This document shows, one piece after another, positions 20,383 through 33,000 of a stretch of 64,000 bases of DNA. Position 1 is the first letter of the stretch; every line of letters begins with the position of its first letter. The position numbers and the translations under genes were made by a program. Origin of the DNA: Enterobacter sp. RHBSTW-00994. GTDB lineage: Bacteria > Pseudomonadota > Gammaproteobacteria > Enterobacterales > Enterobacteriaceae. The notes below the pieces were generated by a model, which was not told where the DNA came from, searched no databases, and was given only the letters and a program-made list of their open reading frames with translations. The stretch covers positions 1,072,588-1,136,587 of the forward strand of contig NZ_CP056199.1 in NCBI RefSeq assembly GCF_013782625.1, written 5' to 3'.

Positions 20383-21843
20383 ATGAACATACCCGGTGAT
20401 GCGCTTTTTGCATTGATTGGCAGCGCGCTACAAAACCGCGGCGAAGAGACTCGCCAGCGTGCACTCTATCTTGCTCTGCGAGAAGCCATTCTGCATGGAC
20501 GGTTGCAGGCAGACTGCCGATTACCGGGATCACGCGTACTTGCACAGCAGTTATCTCTCTCCCGCAACACCGTGAATGCAGCCCTGGAGCAACTCACGCT
20601 TGAGGGATATTTATTACGCAGTCGACAGGGCACGCGGGTAGCGCAGTTGGCGCATCAAAACATCGCGCAGAATTTACTGGAGCCTGTGGTGACACTGGCA
20701 AAACGGGTGGCGACACTGCCAGCACCGACCCCACGTGGAACACCCGTTCCGGCCTTCACGCCAGGCACGCCTGCCATCAACTATTTCCCTTTGCCGCTCT
20801 GGCGGCGTTTGTACGATCGCGTTCTGCGGGAGGAGGGAAGCGCATTGTTAGGCTATGGTGACCCTGCAGGGGAATACACATTACGTGAAGCTATTGCTCG
20901 TCATCTGGCGCTATCACGCGGCATCGACTGTGATGCCAGCCAGATCGTGATTACGGAAGGTGCGCTGGAGGGGGTGAAACTGTGTACTCAACTGCTGAGT
21001 GAGCCAGGGGATGTTGCCTGGATTGAAGACCCAGGTTATGCCGGCGCTAAAAGTGCTTTTTCGCAATCCAGCCTGACGATGCTGGGAATGCCTGTTGATG
21101 ATGAAGGAATGTGCTGGGACGAGAAAAATGTGGCATCTCCGGCACTTATTTTTACTTCTCCATCCCACCAGTTTCCGTATGGAAGCGTACTCAGCGCTCG
21201 CCGGAGGCTGGGATTACTGGAGGTAGCCCAGCAGAATAAAGCCTGGATAATTGAAGATGACTACGACAGTGAATTTCGTTACAGCGGTGAGCCGGTTCCC
21301 GCCATGCTGGGGATGATAAAGAATGCGCCGGTGGTTTATCTGGGGACATTCAGCAAAACGTTGTTTCCGTCACTGCGCATCGGTTTCATGGTATTCCCGC
21401 CCGCGCTGGCGAAGGCCGTACAACCGGCCATTGGCTCACTGCTTCGCGGAGGGCACAGGGCTGAACAGCGGACGCTGGCGCTGTTTATTGAAGAGGGGCA
21501 CTATGCGCGGCATCTTGCTGCTATGCGTCGGTTGTATCGTAAACGCTATCGGCAACTGCGTGAGATTCTCAGCTCTGAGCTCAGGATTGCTCATCGTGTT
21601 TTGGCGGGAGAAGGCGGGATGCATTTGACAGTTGCCATCGAAGGAATTGATGACAAAGCTGTTGTGCAACATGCAAAGGCATTTCAACTCGCACCCGCTG
21701 CACTGAGCGGGTACTACTTTGATGAGAAGCAACGGCAAACCGGCCTGGTATTGGGGTACGGTAATACCTCTGCCTCTCAGTTCGCCCCAGGGATAAGGCG
21801 ATTGCAAGCCATTATTACGCAGCTACTGGGCGGGAAAGCGTAA
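20383..21843 (+). CDS. MocR-family PLP-dependent regulator, PdxR-like
   Basis: The 486-residue protein has an N-terminal GntR winged helix (about residues 20-85; [32 protein letters not shown]) and an aminotransferase-like domain (about 115-480). [22 protein letters not shown] and [21 protein letters not shown] are the usual PLP-pocket segments, the last with the Schiff-base Lys. PdxR proteins sense PLP to control vitamin B6 synthesis, but no pdx gene is adjacent. The neighbouring GNAT gene is the likelier target. AGGA lies eight bases before the ATG. The 3' end overlaps convergent ylaC by 29 bp. Confidence 0.87.
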   Translation: MNIPGDALFALIGSALQNRGEETRQRALYLALREAILHGRLQADCRLPGSRVLAQQLSLSRNTVNAALEQLTLEGYLLRSRQGTRVAQLAHQNIAQNLLEPVVTLAKRVATLPAPTPRGTPVPAFTPGTPAINYFPLPLWRRLYDRVLREEGSALLGYGDPAGEYTLREAIARHLALSRGIDCDASQIVITEGALEGVKLCTQLLSEPGDVAWIEDPGYAGAKSAFSQSSLTMLGMPVDDEGMCWDEKNVASPALIFTSPSHQFPYGSVLSARRRLGLLEVAQQNKAWIIEDDYDSEFRYSGEPVPAMLGMIKNAPVVYLGTFSKTLFPSLRIGFMVFPPALAKAVQPAIGSLLRGGHRAEQRTLALFIEEGHYARHLAAMRRLYRKRYRQLREILSSELRIAHRVLAGEGGMHLTVAIEGIDDKAVVQHAKAFQLAPAALSGYYFDEKQRQTGLVLGYGNTSASQFAPGIRRLQAIITQLLGGKA

Positions 21844-22282
21844 AGACATCGTAAAACGATAACTCCCCTTTGGTTGACACCATTTTCTGCAATTTCTCTT
21901 TTTGCCCGTCGTCAACCGAGGGTGAATGCATAATGCTGTCGATAAGGTCAGATGGCACATAACGGGTGTTATACCATTCGCCGTTATAGCAAACGCGAAA
22001 ATCAAGTACGTCGATATCTTCGTAACGGTAGCGCGGATGCACGTCGAAAAAGAAAAAGGCATTAAAGACGACAAACAGCACAACAAGTAGCCAGACGGAG
22101 TCGGCCAGCGTTTCGGATTGCAGCATCACGACCAGTGTTGCAAGCCAGGCGGCGTACATCGCAACAAACAGCCCAGGATGTTTGCGGATAAAGCTAATGC
22201 TAAAGCGCGGGCGATTGTCGCGCTTTTCGCGGGTGTTAAGATCATCGATGGTTGCGGTGAGCAGGCGCTGTATCTCTGTCAT
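21815..22282 (-). CDS. ylaC: YlaC, inner membrane protein
   Basis: The 155-residue protein starts [22 protein letters not shown] and has two central membrane segments ([18 protein letters not shown] and [17 protein letters not shown]), followed by a soluble domain ([24 protein letters not shown]). It corresponds to E. coli YlaC, of unknown function, in the same place between pdeB and maa. Its end overlaps the convergent regulator gene. Confidence 0.9.
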   Translation of the reverse strand: MTEIQRLLTATIDDLNTREKRDNRPRFSISFIRKHPGLFVAMYAAWLATLVVMLQSETLADSVWLLVVLFVVFNAFFFFDVHPRYRYEDIDVLDFRVCYNGEWYNTRYVPSDLIDSIMHSPSVDDGQKEKLQKMVSTKGELSFYDVFTLSRPVAA

Positions 22283-22356
22283 TTTATGCCTTCATGAATT
22301 TTGCAAAATACAGGGGGGATCTGCCTATTTTAAGAAACTGGGTCGGGTGAAAAAAG

Positions 22357-22390
22357 TAACAGTTACGCGTTGAAAGATCATAACAGTTAC
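22357..22390. repeat. Two TAACAGTTAC repeats upstream of ylaC
   Basis: The near-palindromic decamer TAACAGTTAC occurs at 22357-22366 and 22381-22390, 24 bp apart, 75-108 bp upstream of the ylaC start. Spacing close to two helical turns suggests a regulator site; none can be named. Confidence 0.4.
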
Positions 22391-22402
22391 TGATCTCATC
22401 TT

Positions 22403-22954
22403 TTACAGTGTTTTGATGATCTTAGCCGGATTGCCGCCCACCACCGCATCCGATGGCACATCTTTGGTGACAACCGCGCCAGAAGCGACAACAACGTTAT
22501 CTCCGATGGTAACGCCAGGGTTGATCACTGCGCGTCCGCCAATCCAGACATTATTCCCGATGGTGACCGGTTTGCCAAACTCAACGCCGCTATTACGTTC
22601 AGCTGCATCCAGGGGATGTGTGGCGGTATAGATATGAACGCCTGGTGCGAGCATACAGTTATCACCAATATGAATAGGACACACATCAAGCATTACGCAG
22701 TCAAAGTTAGCGTAGAATTCTTTTCCGAGAAAGATGTTATAGCCGTAATCGCAACGAAAGCTCGGTTCTATATAAGCACCTTCGCTTTGTCCCAGAAGTT
22801 CAGCCAGTAATAGCTGGCGTTCTTTTTTATCGTCCGGAGCGGTATGGTTATAGCGGTGAATCAAATGGCGGGCGCGTAAACGCTCTGCCCGTAACGTCTC
22901 ATCACCGGGGCGGTAATGTTCACCTGCAATCATCTTTTGCTTTTCTTCACTCAT
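22403..22954 (-). CDS. maa: Maa, maltose O-acetyltransferase
   Basis: The 183-residue enzyme acetylates maltose and other sugars using acetyl-CoA. It is a left-handed beta-helix of hexapeptide repeats ([72 protein letters not shown]). The catalytic His lies in TATHPLD. The N-terminal maltose acetyltransferase domain begins [18 protein letters not shown]. The start at 22954 gives the E. coli length; the upstream extension is not conserved. It keeps its E. coli place between ylaC and hha. Confidence 0.94.
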   Translation of the reverse strand: MSEEKQKMIAGEHYRPGDETLRAERLRARHLIHRYNHTAPDDKKERQLLLAELLGQSEGAYIEPSFRCDYGYNIFLGKEFYANFDCVMLDVCPIHIGDNCMLAPGVHIYTATHPLDAAERNSGVEFGKPVTIGNNVWIGGRAVINPGVTIGDNVVVASGAVVTKDVPSDAVVGGNPAKIIKTL

Positions 22955-23165
22955 GGCAACCTCACTGGTTCGGTTTATGACCTCAGAGTAAAGTGCTCCT
23001 GTCAAAAAGGGAACGTTCCCAAATTGCTGATGTGATTACTGTCACAACATTGTTGCTTAAGGGTTCATTTAACTCGGGGACCTGTCTGTCACACAGGGAG
23101 TGTAATGCGAAAGGTGAATTCAGCTTAGAAACTGCAGCACAGCCATTACAATCAATCCTCACGGA

Positions 23166-23384
23166 TTAACGAACAAATTTCCACACAGAAGAAGGGATTT
23201 TGTCATAAAGCTTATTCATTGTTAACTCGGCAAGACGGTGGTCAGCTGCTGAATAAAATACCGCCAGTTCGTTATCGGACAGCTCGTATTTATTTTTTTC
23301 AATAACACGTTCGAGCGTGTCAATTGACTGACAACGTCTTAAGCGCATCAAATAATCGATCTTGGTTAATGGTTTATCAGACAT
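23166..23384 (-). CDS. hha: Hha, H-NS-associated modulator
   Basis: A 72-residue Hha/YmoA protein nearly identical to the E. coli one. It joins H-NS or StpA filaments and helps silence A/T-rich genes. Conserved features include the single Cys18 (RRCQSID) and the charged surface around [25 protein letters not shown]. It follows tomB by 27 bp on the same strand as a toxin-antitoxin-like pair. Confidence 0.97.
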   Translation of the reverse strand: MSDKPLTKIDYLMRLRRCQSIDTLERVIEKNKYELSDNELAVFYSAADHRLAELTMNKLYDKIPSSVWKFVR

Positions 23385-23411
23385 AAATTCACCTTAGTCA
23401 TTGTAATAATT

Positions 23412-23786
23412 TTAACAGGAGAGGCTAACAGGGTTAGCTCTACTCACGTTGACGAAACAGCGGAATAGCCGGTTTCCCGATTTACGCCATTTTTGCAAAT
23501 CCTGCGCGTTAATGCCGTAGCTGCTGAACAACATAAAAGTGTCATCCAGGTATTCGTCAATTTGCTCAATCAGTTTATTATCTTCATTGTACTTAATTTT
23601 ATAATTAAGTGCGAAGGTTGCTATATGCTCTATCAGCTCATTCAGCTGTAAATTGATGGCAGACGTCGGGTCATTAACCCAGCCATGGTTGCTTTCATCA
23701 AGATTGGCAAGGCAGTCATGGTACAAGGTTTCGCAGAGAAATTTCAACTGCGCGATATCATGCCTTTTTGGCGAGTACTCGTCCAT
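23412..23786 (-). CDS. tomB: TomB, Hha antagonist (antitoxin)
   Basis: The 124-residue protein MDEYSPKRHDIAQLKFLCETLYHDCLANL matches E. coli TomB (YbaJ), which counteracts Hha toxicity and affects biofilm and conjugation. Cys18 lies in the conserved region used for oxygen-dependent inactivation of Hha. The start at 23786 is chosen by length (124 aa). hha lies 27 bp downstream. The 515-bp region upstream is A/T-rich and likely bound by H-NS. Confidence 0.95.
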   Translation of the reverse strand: MDEYSPKRHDIAQLKFLCETLYHDCLANLDESNHGWVNDPTSAINLQLNELIEHIATFALNYKIKYNEDNKLIEQIDEYLDDTFMLFSSYGINAQDLQKWRKSGNRLFRCFVNVSRANPVSLSC

Positions 23787-24103
23787 AGCGCATCCCCTTT
23801 TGAGTGATTTCTTACTCACCGAGCATCAATGTCGGGATGGATACAACATACTTAGCCGCAACGGGTGCTGTTTTCCTGATATCTCTAACTATAAGCCACT
23901 CTGATCAAGATTTCACCGCGCTATTACGAAAAATTACAATTAAAAAGCCACGTTGCGAATTGTTACGCAATTATCTGTCAAAAGTATGGCGATGTTATCT
24001 TAATCCACCCTTATTTTTTACCGTGTCCTTACGATTCATTGAGTTAGCCATAACCTTCAAATGAAGTGTAGATTCAGGTCTTCAGGTCTCATATCAAAAT
24101 AAC

Positions 24104-24117
24104 TAGGAATATTCCTA
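24104..24117. promoter_or_regulatory. RcsB/RcsAB-box-like palindrome
   Basis: TAGGAATATTCCTA is a perfect 14-bp palindrome and differs by one base from the RcsAB-box form TAAGAATATTCCTA. It lies 318 bp upstream of tomB and about 155 bp before a bidirectional terminator on its right, so it could serve a short rightward transcript. Confidence 0.5.
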
Positions 24118-24124
24118 ATAACTT

Positions 24125-24214
24125 ATGGGGGGAAATGAAATTAAAAAAACCATAAGTTCGTCGATTGAGTTAACGGATAAATATGGTATGTCTTATTACA
24201 ATGGCAGAAAATAA
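24125..24214 (+). CDS. Possible 29-residue small protein
   Basis: ATG at 24125 opens MGGNEIKKTISSSIELTDKY and continues to a lysine-ending 29-residue peptide. The ORF starts eight bases after the RcsB-box-like palindrome, and the acrB terminator follows about 45 bp after its stop. There is no clear ribosome site at normal spacing (AGGA is about 16 bases upstream), so translation is doubtful. The same transcript could be a small RNA ending at the terminator. Confidence 0.2.
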   Translation: MGGNEIKKTISSSIELTDKYGMSYYNGRK

Positions 24215-24258
24215 ATAAACCGACAATAAGCGTATTTTATGATTTTTACAGTGGAATG

Positions 24259-24284
24259 AAAAAGGCCGCTAATGCGGCCTTTTT
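24259..24284. terminator. Bidirectional terminator after acrB
   Basis: AAAAAGGCCGC and GCGGCCTTTTT pair perfectly across TAAT, with A and T runs on both sides. It ends acrAB (minus strand) and can end any rightward transcript from the tomB-acrB gap. Confidence 0.9.
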
Positions 24285-24301
24285 ATAGGGTGAAACCGGT
24301 A

Positions 24302-27454
<3,153 letters not shown>

Positions 27455-27473
27455 TTAACGGCTCCTGTTTAAG

Positions 27474-28667
27474 TTAAGACTTGGTTTGTTCTGACTGGCC
27501 ATCAGCTGCGGCTTGTTGTTTATTGTCAGAAGCGACTTCCTGTGCTTTTACCTGCGCGCCAGGACGTACTTTTTGCAAACCAGTAACAATCACGCGATCG
27601 CCATCTTTCAGACCTTCCGTCACCAGCCACTTATCGCCAATCGCCTGCGATGCAGTGATATTACGTGTTTCGACTTTGTCATCAGCACCCACAACCAGCG
27701 CACTCGCATCGCCACGCGGCGTACGGGTTACACCCTGTTGAGGAACCAAAAGTGCGGTTGGGTTAGTCCCTTCTTCCAGGCGTGCGCGAACAAACATACC
27801 TGGCAACAACGTGTGGTCAGGGTTAGGGAAAATCGCACGTAAGGTGATGGAACCCGTGGTCTGATCGACAGTAACGTCAGAAAACTCCAGCGTGCCTGAC
27901 TGCGGGAACTTGATACCGTCATTGGTAACGAGTTCCACTTTGGCTTTACCGTTTTCTTGTTTCAGCGTGCCATTCGCCAGCTCTTGTTTCAGACGCAGGA
28001 AATCGTTGCTGGATTGGGTTACGTCAACGTAGATCGGGTCAAGCTGCTGCACGGTTGCCAGCGCAGTGGCTTGTCCGTTCTGGACTAATGCGCCTTCAGT
28101 TACCGCAGATTTACCAATACGGCCGCTGATAGGCGAGGTCACTTTGGTATAAGCCAGGTTAATTCGAGCAGTTTCAACCGCAGCTTTTGCAGCGACGACG
28201 GCAGCATTGGCCTGTTGTGCATCAGCCACTGCAGTGTCGTAATCCTGTTGGCTGATATACTGCGTGCCCAGCAGTTTTTTGTAGCGATTGAGCGTCAGTT
28301 GCGAAATTTTGGCTGCAGCTTCTGCTTTCGCCAGATCGCCCTTAGCACTCTCATAAGCGGCCTGATAGGTTGCTGGATCAATCTGATACAGAGAAACACC
28401 CGCCTGAATATCACCACCCTCGGTGAAGTTACGTTTCAGGATAATGCCACTGACCTGAGGACGAACTTCAGCAACGCGGTAAGCACTTGTACGGCCTGGT
28501 AATTCTGTTGTTATCTGGAGAGGTTCGGTTTTGAGCGTCACGACACCAACTTCTGGCATCTGCTGCGCTCCTTGTTGAGCCTGTTTCTCATCACATCCTG
28601 TAAGCGCTAAGCCGCCTGAGAGCATCAGAACGATCGCCAGAGGCGTTAACCCTCTGTTTTTGTTCAT
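27474..28667 (-). CDS. acrA: AcrA, periplasmic adaptor of the AcrAB-TolC pump
   Basis: This 397-residue lipoprotein links AcrB to TolC. The signal ends in the lipobox ALTGC with lipidated Cys25. Lipoyl, alpha-hairpin (about residues 100-170, AKAEAAAKISQLTLNRYKKLLGTQYISQQDYD), beta-barrel and membrane-proximal domains follow in order. The start at 28667 gives MNKNRGLTPLAIVLMLSGG; the upstream 20 codons are not family-like. The acrA promoter shares a 142-bp gap with divergent acrR, containing the AcrR operator. Confidence 0.97.
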   Translation of the reverse strand: MNKNRGLTPLAIVLMLSGGLALTGCDEKQAQQGAQQMPEVGVVTLKTEPLQITTELPGRTSAYRVAEVRPQVSGIILKRNFTEGGDIQAGVSLYQIDPATYQAAYESAKGDLAKAEAAAKISQLTLNRYKKLLGTQYISQQDYDTAVADAQQANAAVVAAKAAVETARINLAYTKVTSPISGRIGKSAVTEGALVQNGQATALATVQQLDPIYVDVTQSSNDFLRLKQELANGTLKQENGKAKVELVTNDGIKFPQSGTLEFSDVTVDQTTGSITLRAIFPNPDHTLLPGMFVRARLEEGTNPTALLVPQQGVTRTPRGDASALVVGADDKVETRNITASQAIGDKWLVTEGLKDGDRVIVTGLQKVRPGAQVKAQEVASDNKQQAAADGQSEQTKS

Positions 28668-28757
28668 ATGTAAACCTCGAGTGTCCGATTTCAAATTGAT
28701 CAATGGATCAAATGTCCAAAAACCCATTGCTGCGTTTATATTATCGTCATGCTATGG

Positions 28758-28781
28758 TACATACATTCATAAATGTATGTA
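28758..28781. promoter_or_regulatory. AcrR operator between acrA and acrR
   Basis: TACATACATT and AATGTATGTA form a 24-bp inverted repeat around a four-base centre (CATA). It is nearly the same as the AcrR site known upstream of E. coli acrAB and lies 29 bp before the acrR start. Confidence 0.92.
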
Positions 28782-28809
28782 AATCTGACTCCTGTAAAAT
28801 CACTGACGT

Positions 28810-29463
28810 ATGGCACGAAAAACCAAACAACAAGCGCTTGAAACCCGGCAACACATACTCGATGTGGCTATGCGTTTGTTCTCTCAGCAGGGCGTCTCAT
28901 CAACCTCGTTGGCACAGATTGCTCAGGCCGCAGGCGTCACGCGGGGAGCGATTTACTGGCATTTCAAAGACAAGTCAGACTTATTTAGTGAAATTTGGGA
29001 GCTTTCAGAGTCCAGTATTGGTGATCTAGAGACTGAGTATCGGGCAAAATTCCCCGACGATCCACTCTCAGTTCTAAGAGAAATATTAGTATATATCCTT
29101 GAAGCTACAGTTGTTGAAGAGCGTCGCCGCCTGATGATGGAAATCATTTTCCATAAATGCGAGTTTGTCGGAGAAATGGCAGTGGTACAGCAGGCACAAC
29201 GAAGCCTCTGTCTGGAAAGCTATGACCGTATCGAGTTGACGCTTAACCAGTGTATTCAGGCAAAAATGTTACCGGCAAATCTTCTGACACGGAGAACCGC
29301 AATCCTGATGCGTAGCTACATTTCGGGTCTGATGGAGAACTGGCTATTTGCCCCGCAGTCGTTCGACCTGAAACAGGAAGCACGCAATTATGTCGAGATT
29401 TTGCTCGAAATGTGTCAGTTTTGCCCAACTTTGCGCAGTGGGCCGACGCCTCTTCCTGCTTAA
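28810..29463 (+). CDS. acrR: AcrR, TetR-family repressor of acrAB
   Basis: The 217-residue TetR regulator has an N-terminal helix-turn-helix (about residues 10-56; [30 protein letters not shown]) and an all-helical ligand-binding domain that senses drugs. The reading frame is intact with no truncation, so normal repression of acrAB is expected. It is divergent from acrA and followed 108 bp later by mscK. Confidence 0.96.
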   Translation: MARKTKQQALETRQHILDVAMRLFSQQGVSSTSLAQIAQAAGVTRGAIYWHFKDKSDLFSEIWELSESSIGDLETEYRAKFPDDPLSVLREILVYILEATVVEERRRLMMEIIFHKCEFVGEMAVVQQAQRSLCLESYDRIELTLNQCIQAKMLPANLLTRRTAILMRSYISGLMENWLFAPQSFDLKQEARNYVEILLEMCQFCPTLRSGPTPLPA

Positions 29464-29571
29464 ACCTGGCCAGGAATTATCCAGGACGTTTCTGTTCACG
29501 CTATTCTGCTCAGGGCTGACATGATATTCTTCGCGCACGACTATTCTCGGTCATCTTCTCACATCACATTC

Positions 29572-32500
29572 ATGAATATGCAGCACTACACTCGATCGCA
29601 ACACATTGTTTTTGCATTTCTTTTCTCCATGCTGTTTTTCTTTGCTACAGCGTCTGTTTCCTATGCTCGCGCGGATAATGCCAATGATATTCCAACGCGG
29701 GCTGACGTTCAGTCGCAGCTTGATGCCCTGAATAAACAGAAAAATTTGTCGGCTCAGGAAAAACTGATTCAGCAGGATTTGACAGAAACGCTTGAAACGC
29801 TAGATAAAATTGACCGGGTGAAAGCCGAAACGGCGCAGCTTCGTCAGAAAGTCACTCAAGCGCCAGACACTATGCGCAAGGCGATGGATGCGCTCAGTGG
29901 GCTGAGCGACGTTGATAATGATGATGAAACCCGCAAAACGCTGGCGACACTCTCGTTGCGCCAACTGGAGTCACGAGTCACCCAATCACTCGACGATTTG
30001 CAGACGGCTCAGGCCGATCTGGCAACCTACAACAGCCAGCTCGTGTCACTGCAAACCCAGCCTGAGCGTGTGCAAAACGCGATGTATGCTGCGTCTCAGC
30101 AATTACAGCAAATCCGTAATCGTCTGAATGGTACGAGCGTGGGAGAAGGGGCTTTACGTCCCACTCAGCAGACATTGTTGCAGATCCAGCAAACGTTGCT
30201 TAACGCACAAATAGAACAGCAACGTAAGAGCCTGGAAGGCAATACGGTGTTGCAGGATACGTTGCAAAAACAGCGTGATTACGTCACGGCTAACATTAAT
30301 CGCCTTGAGCACCAGCTTCAGCTGTTGCAGGAGGCGGTAAACAGTAAACGTCTTACGCTGACGGAAAAAACGGCTCAGGAAGCCGTGTCGCCGGACGAGA
30401 CAGCGCGTATTCAGGCTAATCCACTGGTTAAGCAGGAGCTTGATGTTAACCATCAACTCAGCCAGCGCCTGATTCAGGCAACAGAAAGCGGTAACACGCT
30501 GGTCCAGCAAAATATCAAAGTGAAAAACTGGCTGGATCGCGCGCTACAGGCTGAACGTAACATTAAAGAGCAGATTGCCGTCCTGAAAGGCAGTCTCCTG
30601 CTGTCACGTATTCTCTACCAGCAACAACAGACGCTGCCATCCGCGGATGAGCTGGAAGATATGACCAATCGTATTGCCGATTTACGTCTGGAACAATTTG
30701 ACGTAAACCAGCAACGTGACACGCTTTTCCAGAGTGATACCTTTGTGGCCAAACTGGAAGAAGGCCACTCCAGCGAAGTGAACAGCGAAGTTCACGATGC
30801 ATTGTTGCAGGTGGTCGATATGCGCCGTGAGCTGCTCGACCAGCTCAACAAACAGCTTGGCAACCAGCTGATGATGGCGATTAACCTGCAGATCAATCAG
30901 CAGCAGTTAGTCAGTGTGTCTAAAAACCTGCAAGAGATCCTGACTCAGCAAATCTTCTGGGTGAACAGTAACAAACCTATGGACTGGGACTGGATTAAAT
31001 CTTTCCCGGAAACCCTGAAATCCCAGATCAAGAGTATGAAAATTACCGTGAACTGGGAGAAAGCCTGGCCTGCGGTCATGATCGCTTTCCTTGCTGGTTT
31101 ACCGCTCCTGCTGATTGCCGGGTTAATCCGCTGGCGACTTGGTTGGCTGAAGCAATACCAGGCGAAGCTGGCCCATGACGTGGGACAACTGCGTAACGAC
31201 AGCCAGCTCCATACGCCGAAAGCGATTTTAATCGACCTGATTCGCGCATTGCCGGTATGTCTGATTATTTTGGCTGTTGGCCTGATTCTGCTGACGATGC
31301 AACTCAACATCAGCGATCTGTTATGGGCATTCAGCAAAAAACTGGCGCTGTTCTGGCTGGTGTTCGGCCTGTGCTGGAAGGTACTGGAAAAAGATGGCGT
31401 GGCGGTACGGCATTTCAACATGCCAGAACAGCTGACCAGCCACTGGCGTCGCCAGATTGTGCGCATCAGCCTGGCGCTGCTGCCGTTGCATTTCTGGTCT
31501 GTGGTGGCAGAACTCTCCCCTCTGCATCTGATGGACGATGTGTTGGGACAACTGGTTATCCTGCTTAACCTGCTGCTTATTGCCGTCCTGATGTGGCCAA
31601 TGTGCCGCGATAGCTGGCGCGATAAAGAGTCGCACAATATTCGTCTGATCACCGTTACCGTACTGGCGATTATTCCGCTGGCGCTGATGGTGCTTACCGC
31701 AACCGGTTATTTCTACACAACGCTGCGCTTGTCCGGTCGCTGGATTGAAACCGTCTATCTGGTGATCATCTGGAATCTGTTGTATCAGACCGTGCTCCGT
31801 GGCTTGAGTGTGGCTGCTCGCCGTATTGCCTATCGCCGAGCCCTGGCTCGTCGCCAGAATATGGTGAAAGAGGGGGCTGAAGGCGCAGAACCTCAGGAAG
31901 AGCCGACGATCGCGCTTGAGCAGGTTAACCAGCAAACGTTGCGTATTACCATGCTGGTGATGGTGGCGTTGTTCGGTGTGATGTTCTGGGCAATCTGGTC
32001 GGATTTAATTACCGTTTTCGCCTATCTTGACAGCATTACTCTGTGGCAATACAGCGGCACTGAAGCGGGGGCGGCTGTGATGAAAAGCGTCACAATGGGC
32101 AGTTTGCTCTTTGCGCTTGTTTCATCGATGGTCGCCTGGGCTTTGATTCGCAACTTGCCGGGCTTGCTGGAAGTGCTGGTGCTTTCTCGCCTGAATATGC
32201 GCCAGGGCTCGTCTTATGCGATCACGACTATCCTGAACTATGTGATTCTGGTCGCCGGCGCCATGACGGTCTTCGGTTCGCTGGGCGTATCCTGGGACAA
32301 ACTGCAGTGGCTGGCCGCCGCGCTCTCTGTTGGTCTCGGTTTTGGTTTGCAGGAAATCTTCGGGAACTTCGTCTCCGGCCTGATTATTCTGTTCGAACGC
32401 CCGGTGCGTATCGGCGATACGGTCACCATCGGGACATTCTCTGGCACGGTCAGTAAGATCCGTATTCGTGCCACGACTATTACCGATTTTGACCGCAAAG

Positions 32501-32934
32501 AGGTCATCATTCCGAACAAAGCATTCGTCACCGAACGTCTGATCAACTGGTCGTTGTCTGATACCGTGACCCGCGTGGTGATCCGCCTGGGGGTGGCCTA
32601 TGGATCGGATCTGGATAAAGTGAAAGAGGTCTTACTGCAGGCGGCGCAAGAGCACCCGAAAGTGATGCACGATCCTGCGCCATCGGTCTTCTTCACCACG
32701 TTTGGTGCAAGTACGCTGGATCATGAGTTACGGCTGTACGTGCGTGAACTGCGCGATCGCAGTTATGCGGTGGACGAACTTAACCGGACGATTGATCGCC
32801 TGTGTCGCGAAAATAACATCAACATCGCCTTCAACCAGCTCGAAGTACACCTGCGTAATGAGAAGGGTGATGAGCATACAGAAGTGAAACGCGACATTAA
32901 GGGTGATGACCCTCAGCCTAACGCTCTCTCATAA
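29572..32934 (+). CDS. mscK: MscK, potassium-dependent mechanosensitive channel
   Basis: The 1120-residue channel (KefA) opens under membrane tension to release solutes. A signal peptide (residues 1-33, ending SYARA) is followed by a large coiled-coil periplasmic region (about 35-475), multiple membrane helices (from about 500), and a C-terminal MscS-type domain. The pore helix and beta domain include GLGFGLQEIFGNFVSGLIILFERPVRIGDTV. The start at 29572 (MNMQHYTRSQHIVF) gives the E. coli length of 1120; the ORF extends 17 codons further upstream without similarity. Confidence 0.95.
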   Translation: MNMQHYTRSQHIVFAFLFSMLFFFATASVSYARADNANDIPTRADVQSQLDALNKQKNLSAQEKLIQQDLTETLETLDKIDRVKAETAQLRQKVTQAPDTMRKAMDALSGLSDVDNDDETRKTLATLSLRQLESRVTQSLDDLQTAQADLATYNSQLVSLQTQPERVQNAMYAASQQLQQIRNRLNGTSVGEGALRPTQQTLLQIQQTLLNAQIEQQRKSLEGNTVLQDTLQKQRDYVTANINRLEHQLQLLQEAVNSKRLTLTEKTAQEAVSPDETARIQANPLVKQELDVNHQLSQRLIQATESGNTLVQQNIKVKNWLDRALQAERNIKEQIAVLKGSLLLSRILYQQQQTLPSADELEDMTNRIADLRLEQFDVNQQRDTLFQSDTFVAKLEEGHSSEVNSEVHDALLQVVDMRRELLDQLNKQLGNQLMMAINLQINQQQLVSVSKNLQEILTQQIFWVNSNKPMDWDWIKSFPETLKSQIKSMKITVNWEKAWPAVMIAFLAGLPLLLIAGLIRWRLGWLKQYQAKLAHDVGQLRNDSQLHTPKAILIDLIRALPVCLIILAVGLILLTMQLNISDLLWAFSKKLALFWLVFGLCWKVLEKDGVAVRHFNMPEQLTSHWRRQIVRISLALLPLHFWSVVAELSPLHLMDDVLGQLVILLNLLLIAVLMWPMCRDSWRDKESHNIRLITVTVLAIIPLALMVLTATGYFYTTLRLSGRWIETVYLVIIWNLLYQTVLRGLSVAARRIAYRRALARRQNMVKEGAEGAEPQEEPTIALEQVNQQTLRITMLVMVALFGVMFWAIWSDLITVFAYLDSITLWQYSGTEAGAAVMKSVTMGSLLFALVSSMVAWALIRNLPGLLEVLVLSRLNMRQGSSYAITTILNYVILVAGAMTVFGSLGVSWDKLQWLAAALSVGLGFGLQEIFGNFVSGLIILFERPVRIGDTVTIGTFSGTVSKIRIRATTITDFDRKEVIIPNKAFVTERLINWSLSDTVTRVVIRLGVAYGSDLDKVKEVLLQAAQEHPKVMHDPAPSVFFTTFGASTLDHELRLYVRELRDRSYAVDELNRTIDRLCRENNINIAFNQLEVHLRNEKGDEHTEVKRDIKGDDPQPNALS

Positions 32935-32973
32935 AGGGAGATGAGGAGCGTCAGGTGCGGGCTGGAGCGACTT

Positions 32974-33000
32974 TCTCCCTCTCCCTTAGGGAGAGAGGGG
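32974..33000. repeat. CCCTCTCCC palindrome overlapping the end of rsmS
   Basis: TCTCCCTCTCCC and GGGAGAGAGG pair across TTA. The palindrome sits between convergent mscK and rsmS and supplies the last codons and stop of rsmS. It is one of the window's dispersed CCCTCTCCC palindromes. Confidence 0.7.

Larger units (their letters stand above)
23787..24258. other. Long intergenic region between tomB and acrB
   Basis: About 470 bp without a convincing gene. It is A/T-rich and must hold the leftward tomB-hha promoter. It contains a tandem 8-mer (TTCAGGTC twice, 24073-24088), an RcsB-box-like palindrome (24104-24117), a 9-bp inverted repeat (24120-24128 with 24150-24158) and a 29-codon ORF. The ORF at 23804-24064 shows no family features. 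Confidence 0.7.

Noticed and set aside
23166-23786. hha-tomB as a new toxin-antitoxin system
   Set aside because: The pair is already known and nearly identical to E. coli.
23804-24064. 86-codon ORF on the plus strand in the tomB-acrB gap
   Set aside because: No ribosome site, no family resemblance, rare-codon A/T-rich composition, and the 5' part overlaps the tomB upstream region.
24135-24155. Six-codon ORF MKLKKP after a G run
   Set aside because: The G-rich putative ribosome site is only about two bases from the ATG, too close, and the peptide is too short to judge.
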